Positions 25,274 through 34,946 are shown, counted from the first letter of the stretch. The stretch is 54,885 nt of DNA from JBKEDH01 sp047975295 (GCA_047975295.1 JBKEDH010000070.1:1-54885), one strand, 5' to 3'. The notes: generated by a model not told the origin, from the letters alone. Program-made: numbers and translations.

Positions 25274-27445
25274 ATGATTAATATCCACGACAAAACTTTA
25301 CAAGATTTAGAGTTTTCTACTGTTTTACAACAAGTGGCACAACATTGTATTACTCCTTTGGGGCAAAACGAAGCCTTAAAAATAACACCATACCGTAGTA
25401 AAGAAGTACTTTTAACCAGTTTGTATCACACCAACGAATATGTATCTTCATTTTACAACGAAAACAAAATACCCAATCACGGTTTCGATACCATTGAGAA
25501 AGAAATAAAACTTTTGCGTATCGAAAACACCTATTTAGAAGTTTACAGTCTAAAAAAAATCGTTTCTATTTCAAGTACATCAAACGACATTGTTACGTTT
25601 TTAAAAAAGTTTGAAGAATACTATCCAAACCTTAGCACATTTGCTTCGCATATTGAAATAACGAAAGCCTTAATCGACAAAATAAATACTATTGTTGACA
25701 GGTTTGGAGATATAAAAAACGATGCATCCGAAGTTTTATTCGAATTAAGACATGGTATAAACAAAGTAAAAGGCCAGATAAACCAAAGTTTTACCACCGC
25801 TTTAAATGCCTATAACGGTTTGGATTATCTGGACGATATACGCGAAACAGTTATAGATAACAGGCGTGTACTTGCCGCAAAGACCATGTACCGTCGTAAA
25901 GTTAAAGGTTCTATTTTGGGTACCAGTAAAACAGGAAGTATTGTATATATCGAGCCGGAGACTACATTAAAATACACCAGAGAACTTAATAATTTAGAAT
26001 ATGAGGAAAAAGAAGAAATTATCCGTATTTTAAAGGACGTTACCAATTTTATCCGTCCGTTTACGACACTTTTGGAGCAATACCAAGCCTTTTTAATCGA
26101 GATGGATATTATTTCGGCCAAGGCAAAATACGCACGCTCTCTTAACGCCATACTTCCTGAAATTTCAGACGAAAAACAACTGTACTTGCGTGATGCCTAT
26201 CACCCACTACTCTATCTGGCCAACTTAAAGAAAAACGAAAAAACATACCCACAAACTATAACATTACAACAGGACAGCCGTATTATTGTTATTTCCGGAC
26301 CTAATGCCGGAGGTAAAAGTATTACTTTAAAAACAGTTGGTTTATTACAAGCCATGTTGCAAAGCGGTATGTTGATTCCTGTACACGAACGCAGTAAAGT
26401 ATGTGTTTTCGATAGAATTTTAAGTGATATTGGCGATAACCAATCTATTGAAAACCATTTAAGCACTTACAGCTATCGTTTAAAACAAATGAACTATTTT
26501 CTTCGGAAATGCAATAAAAATACCTTATTCTTAATCGATGAATTTGGCACTGGTAGCGATCCCGAACTTGGCGGTGCCTTGGCCGAGACTTTTTTAGAGG
26601 AATTTTACCACCGAAATGCTTTTGGCATTATAACTACACACTACGCCAACCTAAAAATATTGGCAAACGAACTGCCCCATATGCTCAATGCCAATATGCT
26701 GTTTAACGAAACCACTTTAGAACCCTTATTTAAACTCGTTATTGGCCAAGCTGGAAGTAGTTTTACGTTTGAAGTCGCACAAAAAAACGGTATTCCTTAC
26801 GGACTAATCAACCGTGCCAAAAAGAAAATTGAACGTAGTAAAGTACGTTTCGATGCCACTATTGCAAAATTGCAAAAAGAACGCTCTAAACTTGAAAGAA
26901 CAAGCGAGTCATTAAAACTAAACGAAAAGAAAAAAATCCAGGAAACAGATAAGTTAGAAGAAATTAACGAGCGTATCCAAAAAAAATTGGAAAGTTACCA
27001 AGAACTGTACGACAGCAACCAACGACTTATTTACTTAGGACAAAAAATCGACGATCTATCCGCAAAATATTTTAATAATAAACAAAAGAAAATTTTAATG
27101 GACGAGCTTTTTAAGTTGGTTCAGATAGAAAATTCCAAACGTAAAAAGGAATCAAAAAAAGAAAAACAAATAAAAAAAATAAAAGAAACCAAACTTAAAA
27201 AAGAAGTCGAAAAAAAGGTTGAAGTTATCCGTAAGAAAAAAAAGGAAGCTAAGAAAAAAGCAGCAATGCAACCTCCAAAACCCAAGCCTACTTTAAAAAT
27301 TGGCGATCGGGTACGCATGGAAGACGGGCGTGCTATAGGTACTATTGATAAGATAGAAAAAAATAAAGCTATTGTTAATTATGGTATTTTTACCACTAAT
27401 GTCGATATTACGCAATTAGAATTGGTTGAAACAGCCAAGAAGTAA
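25274..27445 (+). CDS. MutS2-like ATPase lacking the Smr nuclease domain
   Basis: A 723-residue MutS-family protein counted from the ATG at 25274; a TTG at 25262 is in frame but less likely. Core and clamp helices come first, then the ABC-type ATPase with Walker A SGPNAGGKSITLK (near residue 348) and Walker B FLIDEFGTGSDPE, followed by a long coiled coil (about 510-680) rich in Lys and Glu. The chain closes with a short KOW-like segment (IGDRVRMEDGRAIGTID). The mismatch-recognition domain of MutS1 is absent, which marks MutS2, but the usual C-terminal Smr nuclease is also missing. MutS2 proteins act on recombination intermediates or on collided ribosomes. Nuclease activity is unlikely here. 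Confidence 0.9.
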   Translation: MINIHDKTLQDLEFSTVLQQVAQHCITPLGQNEALKITPYRSKEVLLTSLYHTNEYVSSFYNENKIPNHGFDTIEKEIKLLRIENTYLEVYSLKKIVSISSTSNDIVTFLKKFEEYYPNLSTFASHIEITKALIDKINTIVDRFGDIKNDASEVLFELRHGINKVKGQINQSFTTALNAYNGLDYLDDIRETVIDNRRVLAAKTMYRRKVKGSILGTSKTGSIVYIEPETTLKYTRELNNLEYEEKEEIIRILKDVTNFIRPFTTLLEQYQAFLIEMDIISAKAKYARSLNAILPEISDEKQLYLRDAYHPLLYLANLKKNEKTYPQTITLQQDSRIIVISGPNAGGKSITLKTVGLLQAMLQSGMLIPVHERSKVCVFDRILSDIGDNQSIENHLSTYSYRLKQMNYFLRKCNKNTLFLIDEFGTGSDPELGGALAETFLEEFYHRNAFGIITTHYANLKILANELPHMLNANMLFNETTLEPLFKLVIGQAGSSFTFEVAQKNGIPYGLINRAKKKIERSKVRFDATIAKLQKERSKLERTSESLKLNEKKKIQETDKLEEINERIQKKLESYQELYDSNQRLIYLGQKIDDLSAKYFNNKQKKILMDELFKLVQIENSKRKKESKKEKQIKKIKETKLKKEVEKKVEVIRKKKKEAKKKAAMQPPKPKPTLKIGDRVRMEDGRAIGTIDKIEKNKAIVNYGIFTTNVDITQLELVETAKK

Positions 27446-27452
27446 AATAGAA

Positions 27453-27485
27453 AGACCCGATCGGTTTTTTAAATCGGTCAGGTCT
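27453..27485. repeat. intergenic palindrome, second AGACC-type copy
   Basis: AGACCCGATCGGTTT at 27453 and AAATCGGTCAGGTCT (27471-27485) are inverted with one mismatch and two G-T pairs. It lies between the convergent mutS2-like gene and the metal-efflux adaptor, and shares its AGACC/GGTCT ends with 25123-25154. Confidence 0.5.
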
Positions 27486-27514
27486 AAGCTTTTTCACACT
27501 TTAAAAATAATCTT

Positions 27515-28762
27515 TTAATGCGAATGTCCTGCTTCGCTTTTTTTCATTTCGGCAATTAAGTAATAGGCATTATTATAAGCAAACAAAGTATTTTCGGGTT
27601 GTTGGTCTTTAAGGTTTATTTCGACCCAATCGCCATCTTTATGGCCAACAAAAACTTCTACCGGTTTAAAACCCCAACCATTTTCTTCTTTTTTGGCTGT
27701 AAAAATATACGATTTATCGCCTTCGGTTACAATAGCACTTTCAGGAATGGCCGTTTTGGAATCGTTAGCAACCAAAATGCGCCCTTGAATGTACATACCC
27801 GGTATTAAATATCCGGTTTTGTTTTTTATTTCGGCATGGACATGGACTGCTTTGGGTGCTTCCTCAAAGGTTTTTCCTACCGAATAAATTTCGGCTGTAT
27901 ATTCCTGATTGGAAGCCGACTGTACCGAAAATAGTACCGTTTGCCCCTTTTTTATCTTATGTACATCCTTTTCGAACACCATAAAATCGGCATGGACATG
28001 ATCGGTATTTACAATTTCGAACAGATCGGTTTGCGGTTCCACGTATTGGCCTGTTTTAACCTCTACCTTTTGTACAAAGCCTTCAATGGGACTTTGTAAA
28101 GCAACACGTTGCACAATAGTTCCTTTTTGTACTAATGCCGGACTAATGTTTAAAATACGTAACTGTGCCGCCAAACCATTTACCTTAGCTTTGGAAGCCT
28201 CATATTCGGCTTCGGATTTTTGGAAATTAGCCCCCGAACCCACACCGGCATCGTACAATTTTTTTTGACGTTCGTAGTCCTTCTTTAAAAAATTACTATT
28301 ACTTAATGCGTCTAAATAATCGGTTTGCAATTTCACCAAATCGGGATGCGATAAATAAGCCACCACTTGTCCTTTGTTAACTTTATCGCCCTCGATAACA
28401 TTAATGCTTACTACATTGGCACCAATAACGGCAGTAATGGCTGCTTCGTTTTGCGGAGGTACTTCCAACGAACCGTTGGTTTCTACATAACCACCCATAT
28501 TTCGTGTTGCCAAGGCTTCAACGTTCATTTTTAAAGCATCGAATTGCTTAAACGTAAGCATTACCGCTTCATCGTAGCCTTCTTCTCCATGATCATGTTC
28601 TTCTTCTTCTTCGTGATTATGATTGTCTCCTTCGGTATGTTCATGGGTATTTTCCTCTGCATGGTCGTGCCCCGCATGGCTATCGTGTTTTTTATCGCCA
28701 CAGGATACTGTGTTAAACAATATCAACATCAGTATTAAAATAAAATATCGTGATTTTTGCAT
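27515..28762 (-). CDS. CzcB/CusB-type RND efflux adaptor, His-rich lipoprotein
   Basis: A 415-residue membrane-fusion protein that links the inner-membrane pump to the outer-membrane channel. The lipoprotein signal ends at C21 (NTVSC). Residues 23-65 are a histidine/glutamate-rich segment (DSHAGHDHAEEN and similar) likely to bind metal. Then follow a barrel-sandwich hybrid (EVPPQNEAAITAVIGANVV), a helical hairpin (LQTDYLDALSNSNFL to QLRILN), the second lipoyl half and a beta-barrel domain. It is the last gene of the operon, starting one base after the stop of the pump gene, so the two are translationally coupled. The ligand may be zinc, cobalt, cadmium or nickel, judging from the pump. Confidence 0.92.
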   Translation of the reverse strand: MQKSRYFILILMLILFNTVSCGDKKHDSHAGHDHAEENTHEHTEGDNHNHEEEEEHDHGEEGYDEAVMLTFKQFDALKMNVEALATRNMGGYVETNGSLEVPPQNEAAITAVIGANVVSINVIEGDKVNKGQVVAYLSHPDLVKLQTDYLDALSNSNFLKKDYERQKKLYDAGVGSGANFQKSEAEYEASKAKVNGLAAQLRILNISPALVQKGTIVQRVALQSPIEGFVQKVEVKTGQYVEPQTDLFEIVNTDHVHADFMVFEKDVHKIKKGQTVLFSVQSASNQEYTAEIYSVGKTFEEAPKAVHVHAEIKNKTGYLIPGMYIQGRILVANDSKTAIPESAIVTEGDKSYIFTAKKEENGWGFKPVEVFVGHKDGDWVEINLKDQQPENTLFAYNNAYYLIAEMKKSEAGHSH

Positions 28763-28763
28763 G

Positions 28764-31700
28764 TTACTCGTTTTTAAAATATTGTAGTTGGAATGTACTT
28801 TCTAAATAATTTTTCATGGCTTCTTGGGCTTCAAGCTCCAAATTAATGGCGTTATTCATATATTGTGTAAACGCTGTATAATCAATTTCGCCTTCTTTAT
28901 AAGCCAGCAAAGCACCGGTTTTTTGGTCTTTTGTTAATGCCAAGGTTTCGGTTTTATAGGTTTGCCATATAATTTTCCATTTGTTATAATTTTTTTTGGC
29001 CTGTAGGAATTTAAACTGGACTTCCTTGAGCTTAAAATAGGCTTCGTTATTGGCTATTTGCTTATCTATTTTTGCGGTTTTTATCTTGGAGCGGTTTTCG
29101 CCCGATAAAAATGGAATGGAAATACCTGCCTGATAACTGTAAAATCCTGTATTGCCCTGTACTTTTTGCAAACCGCCCTGTAAATTCAATTTAGGTAAAT
29201 TGGATGCTTTTGCCGTTTTGTAATTGGCTTCGGCTTCCAAAATTTTGTTTTGTACCATGGTATATGCCGGATGGTTTTCTATATTTTCATTAAGTTGAAG
29301 GTTTTGCTCCAAATCGGCTTCAAAATTATTGGAAACCGTATATAAATCGTCCGACAACAACCAAAGATTAAATTGTTGTAGGGCAATGATATAGTCGGTT
29401 TCGGCCTGTACTTTTTTGTTTTTCATTTGAAAGATTTGGTTTTTTGCTGCCGAAAATTCCAATTTCGAAATGGCCTCTACTTCATAATTCAAAGCAACGG
29501 CTTTTTCAAATGTGCTGTAAATAGTGTCCAACTCTTGATACAGTTCAAAATTCTTTTTCTTTTGAAGAGTATTAGCCCAAGCTTTTTTTACTTCCATTTC
29601 CAGTTCCAATTCCGATAGTTTATAGGCTTTTTCTGCTAATTGGATACGTTGGTTCTGTAATTTCCGTTTAGAAATACTACCAAATACATCAATACCGGAC
29701 TGCCCCACACCTATTGTGGTATAAACACCTCCATCGGAATTAAGTTCTTCACCTCCGGTAAAAATATCGGTAGTTCCAAAATCGAATGCTGTTGTTTTAA
29801 GTGCCTTCTGCTTTTGTAGTTCCAACTGTTTCTGTTTTAAAAGCGGGTAGTTTTCCTTGGCCAAAGCAACAGCTCCCTGTAATCCTATTTCAGAAAAAGT
29901 ATTTATTTCTTGGGCATTTCCCCTAATGGGAACAAGACACATAAATACCAAAATTAGGGTTGCAGTGGCCCATTTTTTGTTAAGACGAATTTCACTTCGG
30001 GTTTCCATCCAATGGTATAAAATAGGCATAACAAATAAGGTTAACAAGGTTGATGTAAGTAAACCTCCAATAACTACGGTCGCCAACGGGCGCTGTACCT
30101 CTGCTCCCGACGAAGTCGAAATGGCCATAGGCAAAAAGCCCAATACATCGGTAAATGCGGTTAGCATAATGGGGCGAATACGGCGTTTTGTACCTTCCAT
30201 AATACGATCTTTTAAATGGGTTACGCCTTCTTCTTTTAGTTCGTTCAAACCATTTATCATAACCAAACCGTTAAGTACCGCTACGCCAAATAATACAATA
30301 AAACCAACACCCGCTGAAATACTGAACGGCATATCACGCAACCACAATGCCAACACGCCTCCAATGGCGGCCATAGGAATGGCTATATAAATCATTAAGG
30401 TTTGTTTTATTGATTTTAAAGCGAAATAGATGAGTACAAAAATCAATGCCAAGGCAATAGGTACTACGGTTAGCAAACGGCTACTGGCACGTTCTAGATT
30501 TTCGAATGCACCACCGTAACGAATAAAATAGCCTGACGGTAAGGTTAATTTCTCATCCAATTTAGATTTTATTTCGTTAACCAACGATTTTACATCGCGC
30601 CCCCTTACATTTATCCCCACGTAAGTACGGCGGTTGGTATTGTCCCGGCTTATTTGCATGGGGCCGGCTTTATAGGATACATCGGCAACCTCCCGTAAAG
30701 GAATTTGGGCTCCGGAAGGCAAACCAACAAATAGGTTTTCAATATCGGTAATATCCTTTCGGTTATCGGCATGCAAACGCACTACTAAATCGAAACGTTT
30801 TTCACCTTCAAAAATAACACCTGCCTTTCCTCCCGCAAAGGCGGTCTGTACCACGTTGTTAAGTTCGTTAATATTTAAACCGTATTGTGCCAACTTATTT
30901 CTGTTGTACGTAATGGTCATTTGTGGCAAACCTGTTGTAGCTTCGGCCTTCATATCGCCAATACCAGGCGTTCCGGCAATTATTTTTGTGATTTCTTCGG
31001 CTTTTTCAGAAAGTATATTAATATCTTCACCATATAATTTTATGGCCACATCTTCGCGAACACCTTCCAAAAGCTCGTTAAAACGCATTTCGATGGGTTG
31101 GGTAAACTCGTAATTAACACCCGGAAGAATTTCGACAGCTTCCTTCATTTTTTCTATAAGCTCATCTTTGGTCTCTGCCGAAGTCCATTCGCTTTTAGGC
31201 TTTAAAATTACAAAGGCATCGGCAATATCCATGGGCATTGGGTCGGTTGGAATATCGGCAACACCAATACGGCTTACTATTTTTTCGACCTCAGGAAATT
31301 TGGACATTACAATCTGTTCTGCCTTTGTAGTGGTTTCTACAGCTTCGGTCAAAGAACTTCCCGGTTTTATAATGATATGGAAAGCTATATCGCCTTCATC
31401 TAACTGCGGAATAAACTCTCCGCCCATTCTACTGAACATAAATACAGTACCCAAAAATAAAACCACCGCAATACCGATTATCCATTTGCCTTTCTCCAAA
31501 GCCTTGTTCAATAAGGGCTGATATTTATTTTCTACCCAATGTACAAACCTATCGCCATATGACAATTTAGACGATTTTGGTGCCCGTAATACTAAGGCCG
31601 ACATCATGGGTACATAAGTTAAACATAGTACCATAGCTCCTAACATAGCAAACATAAAGGTTAGTGCCATGGGCTTGAACATTTTGCCTTCAATGCCCTG

Positions 31701-33098
31701 TAAGGCCAAAATGGGGAGGAATACAATAAGGATAATCAACTGTCCAAAAAATGCCGAATTCATCATTTTTTTAGAAGCATCAGCCGTAATTTCATCCCGT
31801 TGTTTTGCGGTTAAGGCTTTCTTTTTTAACACTTGCGATGCTATTAAAAACACGGTACTTTCAACAATAATAACGGCACCATCGACAATAATCCCAAAGT
31901 CTATCGCTCCCAGGCTCATTAGGTTGGCCCAAACATCAAATACATTCATTAAAATAAAGGCAAACAATAACGATAGCGGAATGGTTGAAGCCACAATTAA
32001 GCCCCCTCGCCAATTTCCAAGAAGAAAAATAAGTACAAAAATAACAATTAAAGCACCTTCAATTAGGTTGGTCGCTACGGTCGATGTGGTTTCGGAAATA
32101 AGTTTGCTCCTGTCCAACAAAGGCTCTATAACAACACCTTCGGGTAGCGATTTTTGAATCTCTGCTATTCGTTCTTTTACATTTTTAATAACGTCGTTAG
32201 AATTGGCACCCTTGAGCATCATGACCAGACCACCCACAACTTCACCTTCGCCATTTTGGGTAAGTGCACCATAACGAATGGCAGCCCCAAATTGTATTTC
32301 TGCAATATCACCAATGGTAATGGGCAGATTGTTAACGGTTTTTACGGGTATTTTTTTTATATCGTCTAAACTACGGATAAGCCCTTCGCCACGGATAAAA
32401 TTGGCTTTGTGATTTTTCTCTATATACGCTCCGCCCGTATTTTGGTTATTGGCTTCCAAGGCTTCGAACACATCGGCAATGGTTATGCCTATGGCCCGGA
32501 GTTCGCTTGGTTTTATAGCTACTTCGTACTGCTTTACCTTTCCACCAACGGCATTTACTTCAACAACACCATTTACCATGGCCATTTGGCGGCGTACAAT
32601 CCAGTCCTGCATGGCACGTAAATCAGAAATAGTATATTTATCCTTAAATTCGGGTTTTACCCTTAACGTATATTGATAAATTTCGCCAAGCCCTGTTGAT
32701 ATTGGGCCTATTTCGGGTTCGCCAAAGCCTTCGGGAATTTGCTCCTTGACTTCGTTTAGTTTCTCGGAAACCAATTGCCTTGGCAGATAAGTACCCATAT
32801 CGTCGCTAAAAACAATGGTTACCACCGAAAGTCCAAAACGTGATATAGAACGGATTTCCTGTACATTGGGAAGGTTGCTCATGGCTACCTCGACAGGATA
32901 TGTAACAATCTGTTCGATATCTTCGGGAGCAAGATTGGGCGATTGCGTGATAACCTGTACTTGGTTATCGGTTATATCGGGAACGGCATCTACAGGTACT
33001 TTGGTCATGCTCCAAATACCCAGTCCCACAATGGCAAGCGTAAACAGGCCAATTATAAATTTATTATTGATTGAAAAATCAATTATTTTGTTAATCAT
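28764..33098 (-). CDS. CzcA-type heavy-metal RND pump fused to a TolC-like outer-membrane factor
   Basis: Residues 1 to about 1035 are a complete heavy-metal RND pump with 12 membrane helices. TM4 reads GAIDFGIIVDGAVIIVE, carrying D400, D406 and E413. CzcA-type divalent-cation pumps have this D/D/E set, whereas CusA-type Cu/Ag pumps lack the first Asp. The MRFNELLEGV motif (from 671) also follows CzcA. From about 1043 a hydrophobic segment ending RGNAQE looks like an internal signal peptide, and residues 1065-1444 are a TolC-family outer-membrane factor (long coiled-coil helices, e.g. ENYPLLKQKQLELQKQK). Such fusions recur in Bacteroidota. Metal specificity is inferred, not proven. Confidence 0.92.
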   Translation of the reverse strand: MINKIIDFSINNKFIIGLFTLAIVGLGIWSMTKVPVDAVPDITDNQVQVITQSPNLAPEDIEQIVTYPVEVAMSNLPNVQEIRSISRFGLSVVTIVFSDDMGTYLPRQLVSEKLNEVKEQIPEGFGEPEIGPISTGLGEIYQYTLRVKPEFKDKYTISDLRAMQDWIVRRQMAMVNGVVEVNAVGGKVKQYEVAIKPSELRAIGITIADVFEALEANNQNTGGAYIEKNHKANFIRGEGLIRSLDDIKKIPVKTVNNLPITIGDIAEIQFGAAIRYGALTQNGEGEVVGGLVMMLKGANSNDVIKNVKERIAEIQKSLPEGVVIEPLLDRSKLISETTSTVATNLIEGALIVIFVLIFLLGNWRGGLIVASTIPLSLLFAFILMNVFDVWANLMSLGAIDFGIIVDGAVIIVESTVFLIASQVLKKKALTAKQRDEITADASKKMMNSAFFGQLIILIVFLPILALQGIEGKMFKPMALTFMFAMLGAMVLCLTYVPMMSALVLRAPKSSKLSYGDRFVHWVENKYQPLLNKALEKGKWIIGIAVVLFLGTVFMFSRMGGEFIPQLDEGDIAFHIIIKPGSSLTEAVETTTKAEQIVMSKFPEVEKIVSRIGVADIPTDPMPMDIADAFVILKPKSEWTSAETKDELIEKMKEAVEILPGVNYEFTQPIEMRFNELLEGVREDVAIKLYGEDINILSEKAEEITKIIAGTPGIGDMKAEATTGLPQMTITYNRNKLAQYGLNINELNNVVQTAFAGGKAGVIFEGEKRFDLVVRLHADNRKDITDIENLFVGLPSGAQIPLREVADVSYKAGPMQISRDNTNRRTYVGINVRGRDVKSLVNEIKSKLDEKLTLPSGYFIRYGGAFENLERASSRLLTVVPIALALIFVLIYFALKSIKQTLMIYIAIPMAAIGGVLALWLRDMPFSISAGVGFIVLFGVAVLNGLVMINGLNELKEEGVTHLKDRIMEGTKRRIRPIMLTAFTDVLGFLPMAISTSSGAEVQRPLATVVIGGLLTSTLLTLFVMPILYHWMETRSEIRLNKKWATATLILVFMCLVPIRGNAQEINTFSEIGLQGAVALAKENYPLLKQKQLELQKQKALKTTAFDFGTTDIFTGGEELNSDGGVYTTIGVGQSGIDVFGSISKRKLQNQRIQLAEKAYKLSELELEMEVKKAWANTLQKKKNFELYQELDTIYSTFEKAVALNYEVEAISKLEFSAAKNQIFQMKNKKVQAETDYIIALQQFNLWLLSDDLYTVSNNFEADLEQNLQLNENIENHPAYTMVQNKILEAEANYKTAKASNLPKLNLQGGLQKVQGNTGFYSYQAGISIPFLSGENRSKIKTAKIDKQIANNEAYFKLKEVQFKFLQAKKNYNKWKIIWQTYKTETLALTKDQKTGALLAYKEGEIDYTAFTQYMNNAINLELEAQEAMKNYLESTFQLQYFKNE

Positions 33099-33192
33099 GG
33101 AATTTTGTTTAATTCAGTTAAATATTTTAGAACGCTCTATGCCAGCAAACCTCTATTGGTTCGCTATTAAACATAGTTAGCCTATATATGAA

Positions 33193-33513
33193 TTAAACTT
33201 GAGGGGGCTGCAGTAAGGTAGTATTGTATTGTTTTTCGGTACCACAAATATAAAATGTGTCTTTTGTAGATATATCTGTTACTGTAAAATAATTGTTGTA
33301 ATTAACATTAAAATGTACTATTTGTATATGGTTACAGCAATTGCAATGGCAAAACGGCGAACACTTATCAGGTTCTTGATGGTCGTGGTCGTGATGATTG
33401 TGGGCTTGCGAAAGTTCTGTTTTTACCTCATCGCTTGGCAAAACACCATCGGCACACGGCACTAAATTAAGTGCGAAGATATAGGTAGCCAATATGAATG
33501 TTATCACTTTCAT
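33193..33513 (-). CDS. small His/Cys-rich secreted protein upstream of the metal pump
   Basis: A 106-residue protein counted from the ATG at 33513; the longer TTG start is less likely because a promoter element (TATATTTG) lies five bases ahead of the ATG. A signal peptide (about residues 1-20) precedes HNHHDHDHQ and the cysteine cluster CSPFCHCNCCNH, both plausible metal-binding sites. It resembles a family of about 107-residue flavobacterial proteins annotated, I believe, as DUF6660. It is the first gene of the efflux operon, 94 bp ahead of the pump. A periplasmic metal sponge, sensor or chaperone is plausible; no function is known. Confidence 0.75.
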   Translation of the reverse strand: MKVITFILATYIFALNLVPCADGVLPSDEVKTELSQAHNHHDHDHQEPDKCSPFCHCNCCNHIQIVHFNVNYNNYFTVTDISTKDTFYICGTEKQYNTTLLQPPQV

Positions 33514-33518
33514 TTGAG

Positions 33519-33526
33519 CAAATATA
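33519..33526 (-). promoter_or_regulatory. TAnnTTTG promoter of the metal-efflux operon
   Basis: The minus strand reads TATATTTG here, five bases before the ATG of the His/Cys-rich gene. The message would begin at or close to the start codon and would be nearly leaderless. Confidence 0.45.
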
Positions 33527-33603
33527 CAAATTATTCCATGCAATAGGTGTGCAAAATGCAGGACATTTGTTGAAAATATTGAATGGTTTGGTTATTATTT
33601 TTA

Positions 33604-33644
33604 CTCGATAATCGAGATTTGAAAGCTTCGACGCTTGTGTCGAA
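33604..33644. repeat. two adjacent small palindromes
   Basis: CTCGATAATCGAG (33604-33616) and TTCGAC...GTCGAA (33627-33644) lie in the 245-bp gap between the VWA gene of the six-gene operon and the metal operon. The second has an AT-rich tail that could help terminate transcription on the plus strand. They may be operators or hairpins; no function can be assigned. Confidence 0.35.
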
Positions 33645-33758
33645 ATATTTTATTGATTTTTCCGGTTTATGTCTCTCGAGCTTACTTCGAGGTAGTTGAC
33701 TTTATGTTAAAATTTTTATTTTTGATTGAATTGGTTTCTCCAAAAATCTATTTTTACC

Positions 33759-34937
33759 CTATTTTGTAACAATACCATTATCGCCTGCCCATTTGGTCAA
33801 GTCTTCGTTTTTTATAGCTGCTGCCATTAAATCGGGAAACAAATCGGGGGTACAGGCAAATACAGGAATACCCATTTCATTAAATTTTTTGGCATTATTG
33901 GTATCATAAGCGGGGCTTCCTTCGTCGTTTAATGCTAACAGACAGATAATCTGTGTACCATTAGACAGTAAATAGGCTGCTTTATCGAGCATACCCTGTA
34001 CACTACCGCCTTCATACAAATCGGTTATTAAAACAACAATGGTATCGTTGGGCTTGGTAATTACCTCTTCGCACTTTTGAAGTGCCAGATGAATATCGGT
34101 ACCTCCTCCCAACTGTACTCCAAAAAGCAAATCGACAGGATCCTTTAAATCTTCGGTCAAATCGGCCACTTGGGTATCGAAAACCAGCATTTTGGTTTTT
34201 ACATTTGGAATAGATGCCATAACCGAACCAAAAATACCTGAATATACCACCGATGTTCCCATAGAACCACTTTGATCCAGACAGAGTACAATATCTTTTA
34301 TTGATTTTAACGATTTACGACCATAACCTATCCGCACTTCCGGAATAATAGTTCTGTATTCGGGTTGATAGTGTTTTAAATTTTTCATTATGGTAGCATG
34401 CCAATTAATTTCTTTATGCTTGGGCCGCCTGTTTATGGCCGAACGATTTATTGCTCCGTTTATAGACGAGATTGTTTTTTGTTCCAAACGCTGCATTAGT
34501 TCGTCCACTACTTTTTTTATTACCCGCTTAGCAGTGGCCTTTGTTTTATTTGGGATTAACTTGCCCAATTCCATCAGCGTTGCTACTAAGTGTATATCGG
34601 CATCGGCCTTTTCCAAAATTTCGGGTTCGAACATAAGCTTCTTTTTAAGCTGTTCATGCTTCATGGCATCGTTTTGCATAACATGTACCACCTGCTGCGG
34701 AAAATATTTGCGTATATCGCCCAACCAACGCGATATTTTTGGGGAAGAACCTTCACTTCCGCCTGCTTTATCGTAGTTTTCGCCAAACTCTCCATGCGCA
34801 TTATAATCGTATAGTGCGGTCAAGGCTTCGTCCATACCTTTTAAAAAATCGGAAAGCTCTTGACCTGTTCCGTCAGCTTCACGACTACCAAGTATAAGTC
34901 TCCATTTTTCTAAATTGTTTAAGTTAGGCGTCTCCAT
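33759..34937 (-). CDS. von Willebrand A domain protein, last gene of the MoxR-VWA operon
   Basis: A 392-residue cytoplasmic protein. The N-terminal 200 residues are helical and charged. The C-terminal VWA domain has a complete metal-ion-dependent adhesion site: D221, S223 and S225 in DQSGSMG, T280 in GGGTD, and D306 in ITDLYEG. VWA proteins encoded beside MoxR ATPases act as substrate adaptors, by analogy with known MoxR-VWA pairs that insert metals or remodel complexes. Here the MoxR gene lies four places upstream in the same transcript. The closest E. coli counterpart I recall is YehP. It starts 9 bp after the DUF5682 gene. Confidence 0.88.
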   Translation of the reverse strand: METPNLNNLEKWRLILGSREADGTGQELSDFLKGMDEALTALYDYNAHGEFGENYDKAGGSEGSSPKISRWLGDIRKYFPQQVVHVMQNDAMKHEQLKKKLMFEPEILEKADADIHLVATLMELGKLIPNKTKATAKRVIKKVVDELMQRLEQKTISSINGAINRSAINRRPKHKEINWHATIMKNLKHYQPEYRTIIPEVRIGYGRKSLKSIKDIVLCLDQSGSMGTSVVYSGIFGSVMASIPNVKTKMLVFDTQVADLTEDLKDPVDLLFGVQLGGGTDIHLALQKCEEVITKPNDTIVVLITDLYEGGSVQGMLDKAAYLLSNGTQIICLLALNDEGSPAYDTNNAKKFNEMGIPVFACTPDLFPDLMAAAIKNEDLTKWAGDNGIVTK

Positions 34938-34946
34938 AATTAAGAT

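Noticed and set aside
29857..32157. Long ORFs on the plus strand (177 aa and 162 aa) opposite the RND pump.
   Set aside because: They lie wholly antisense to a well-conserved gene and have low-complexity Ser/Ile/Pro composition without any domain; they are shadows of the pump codons.
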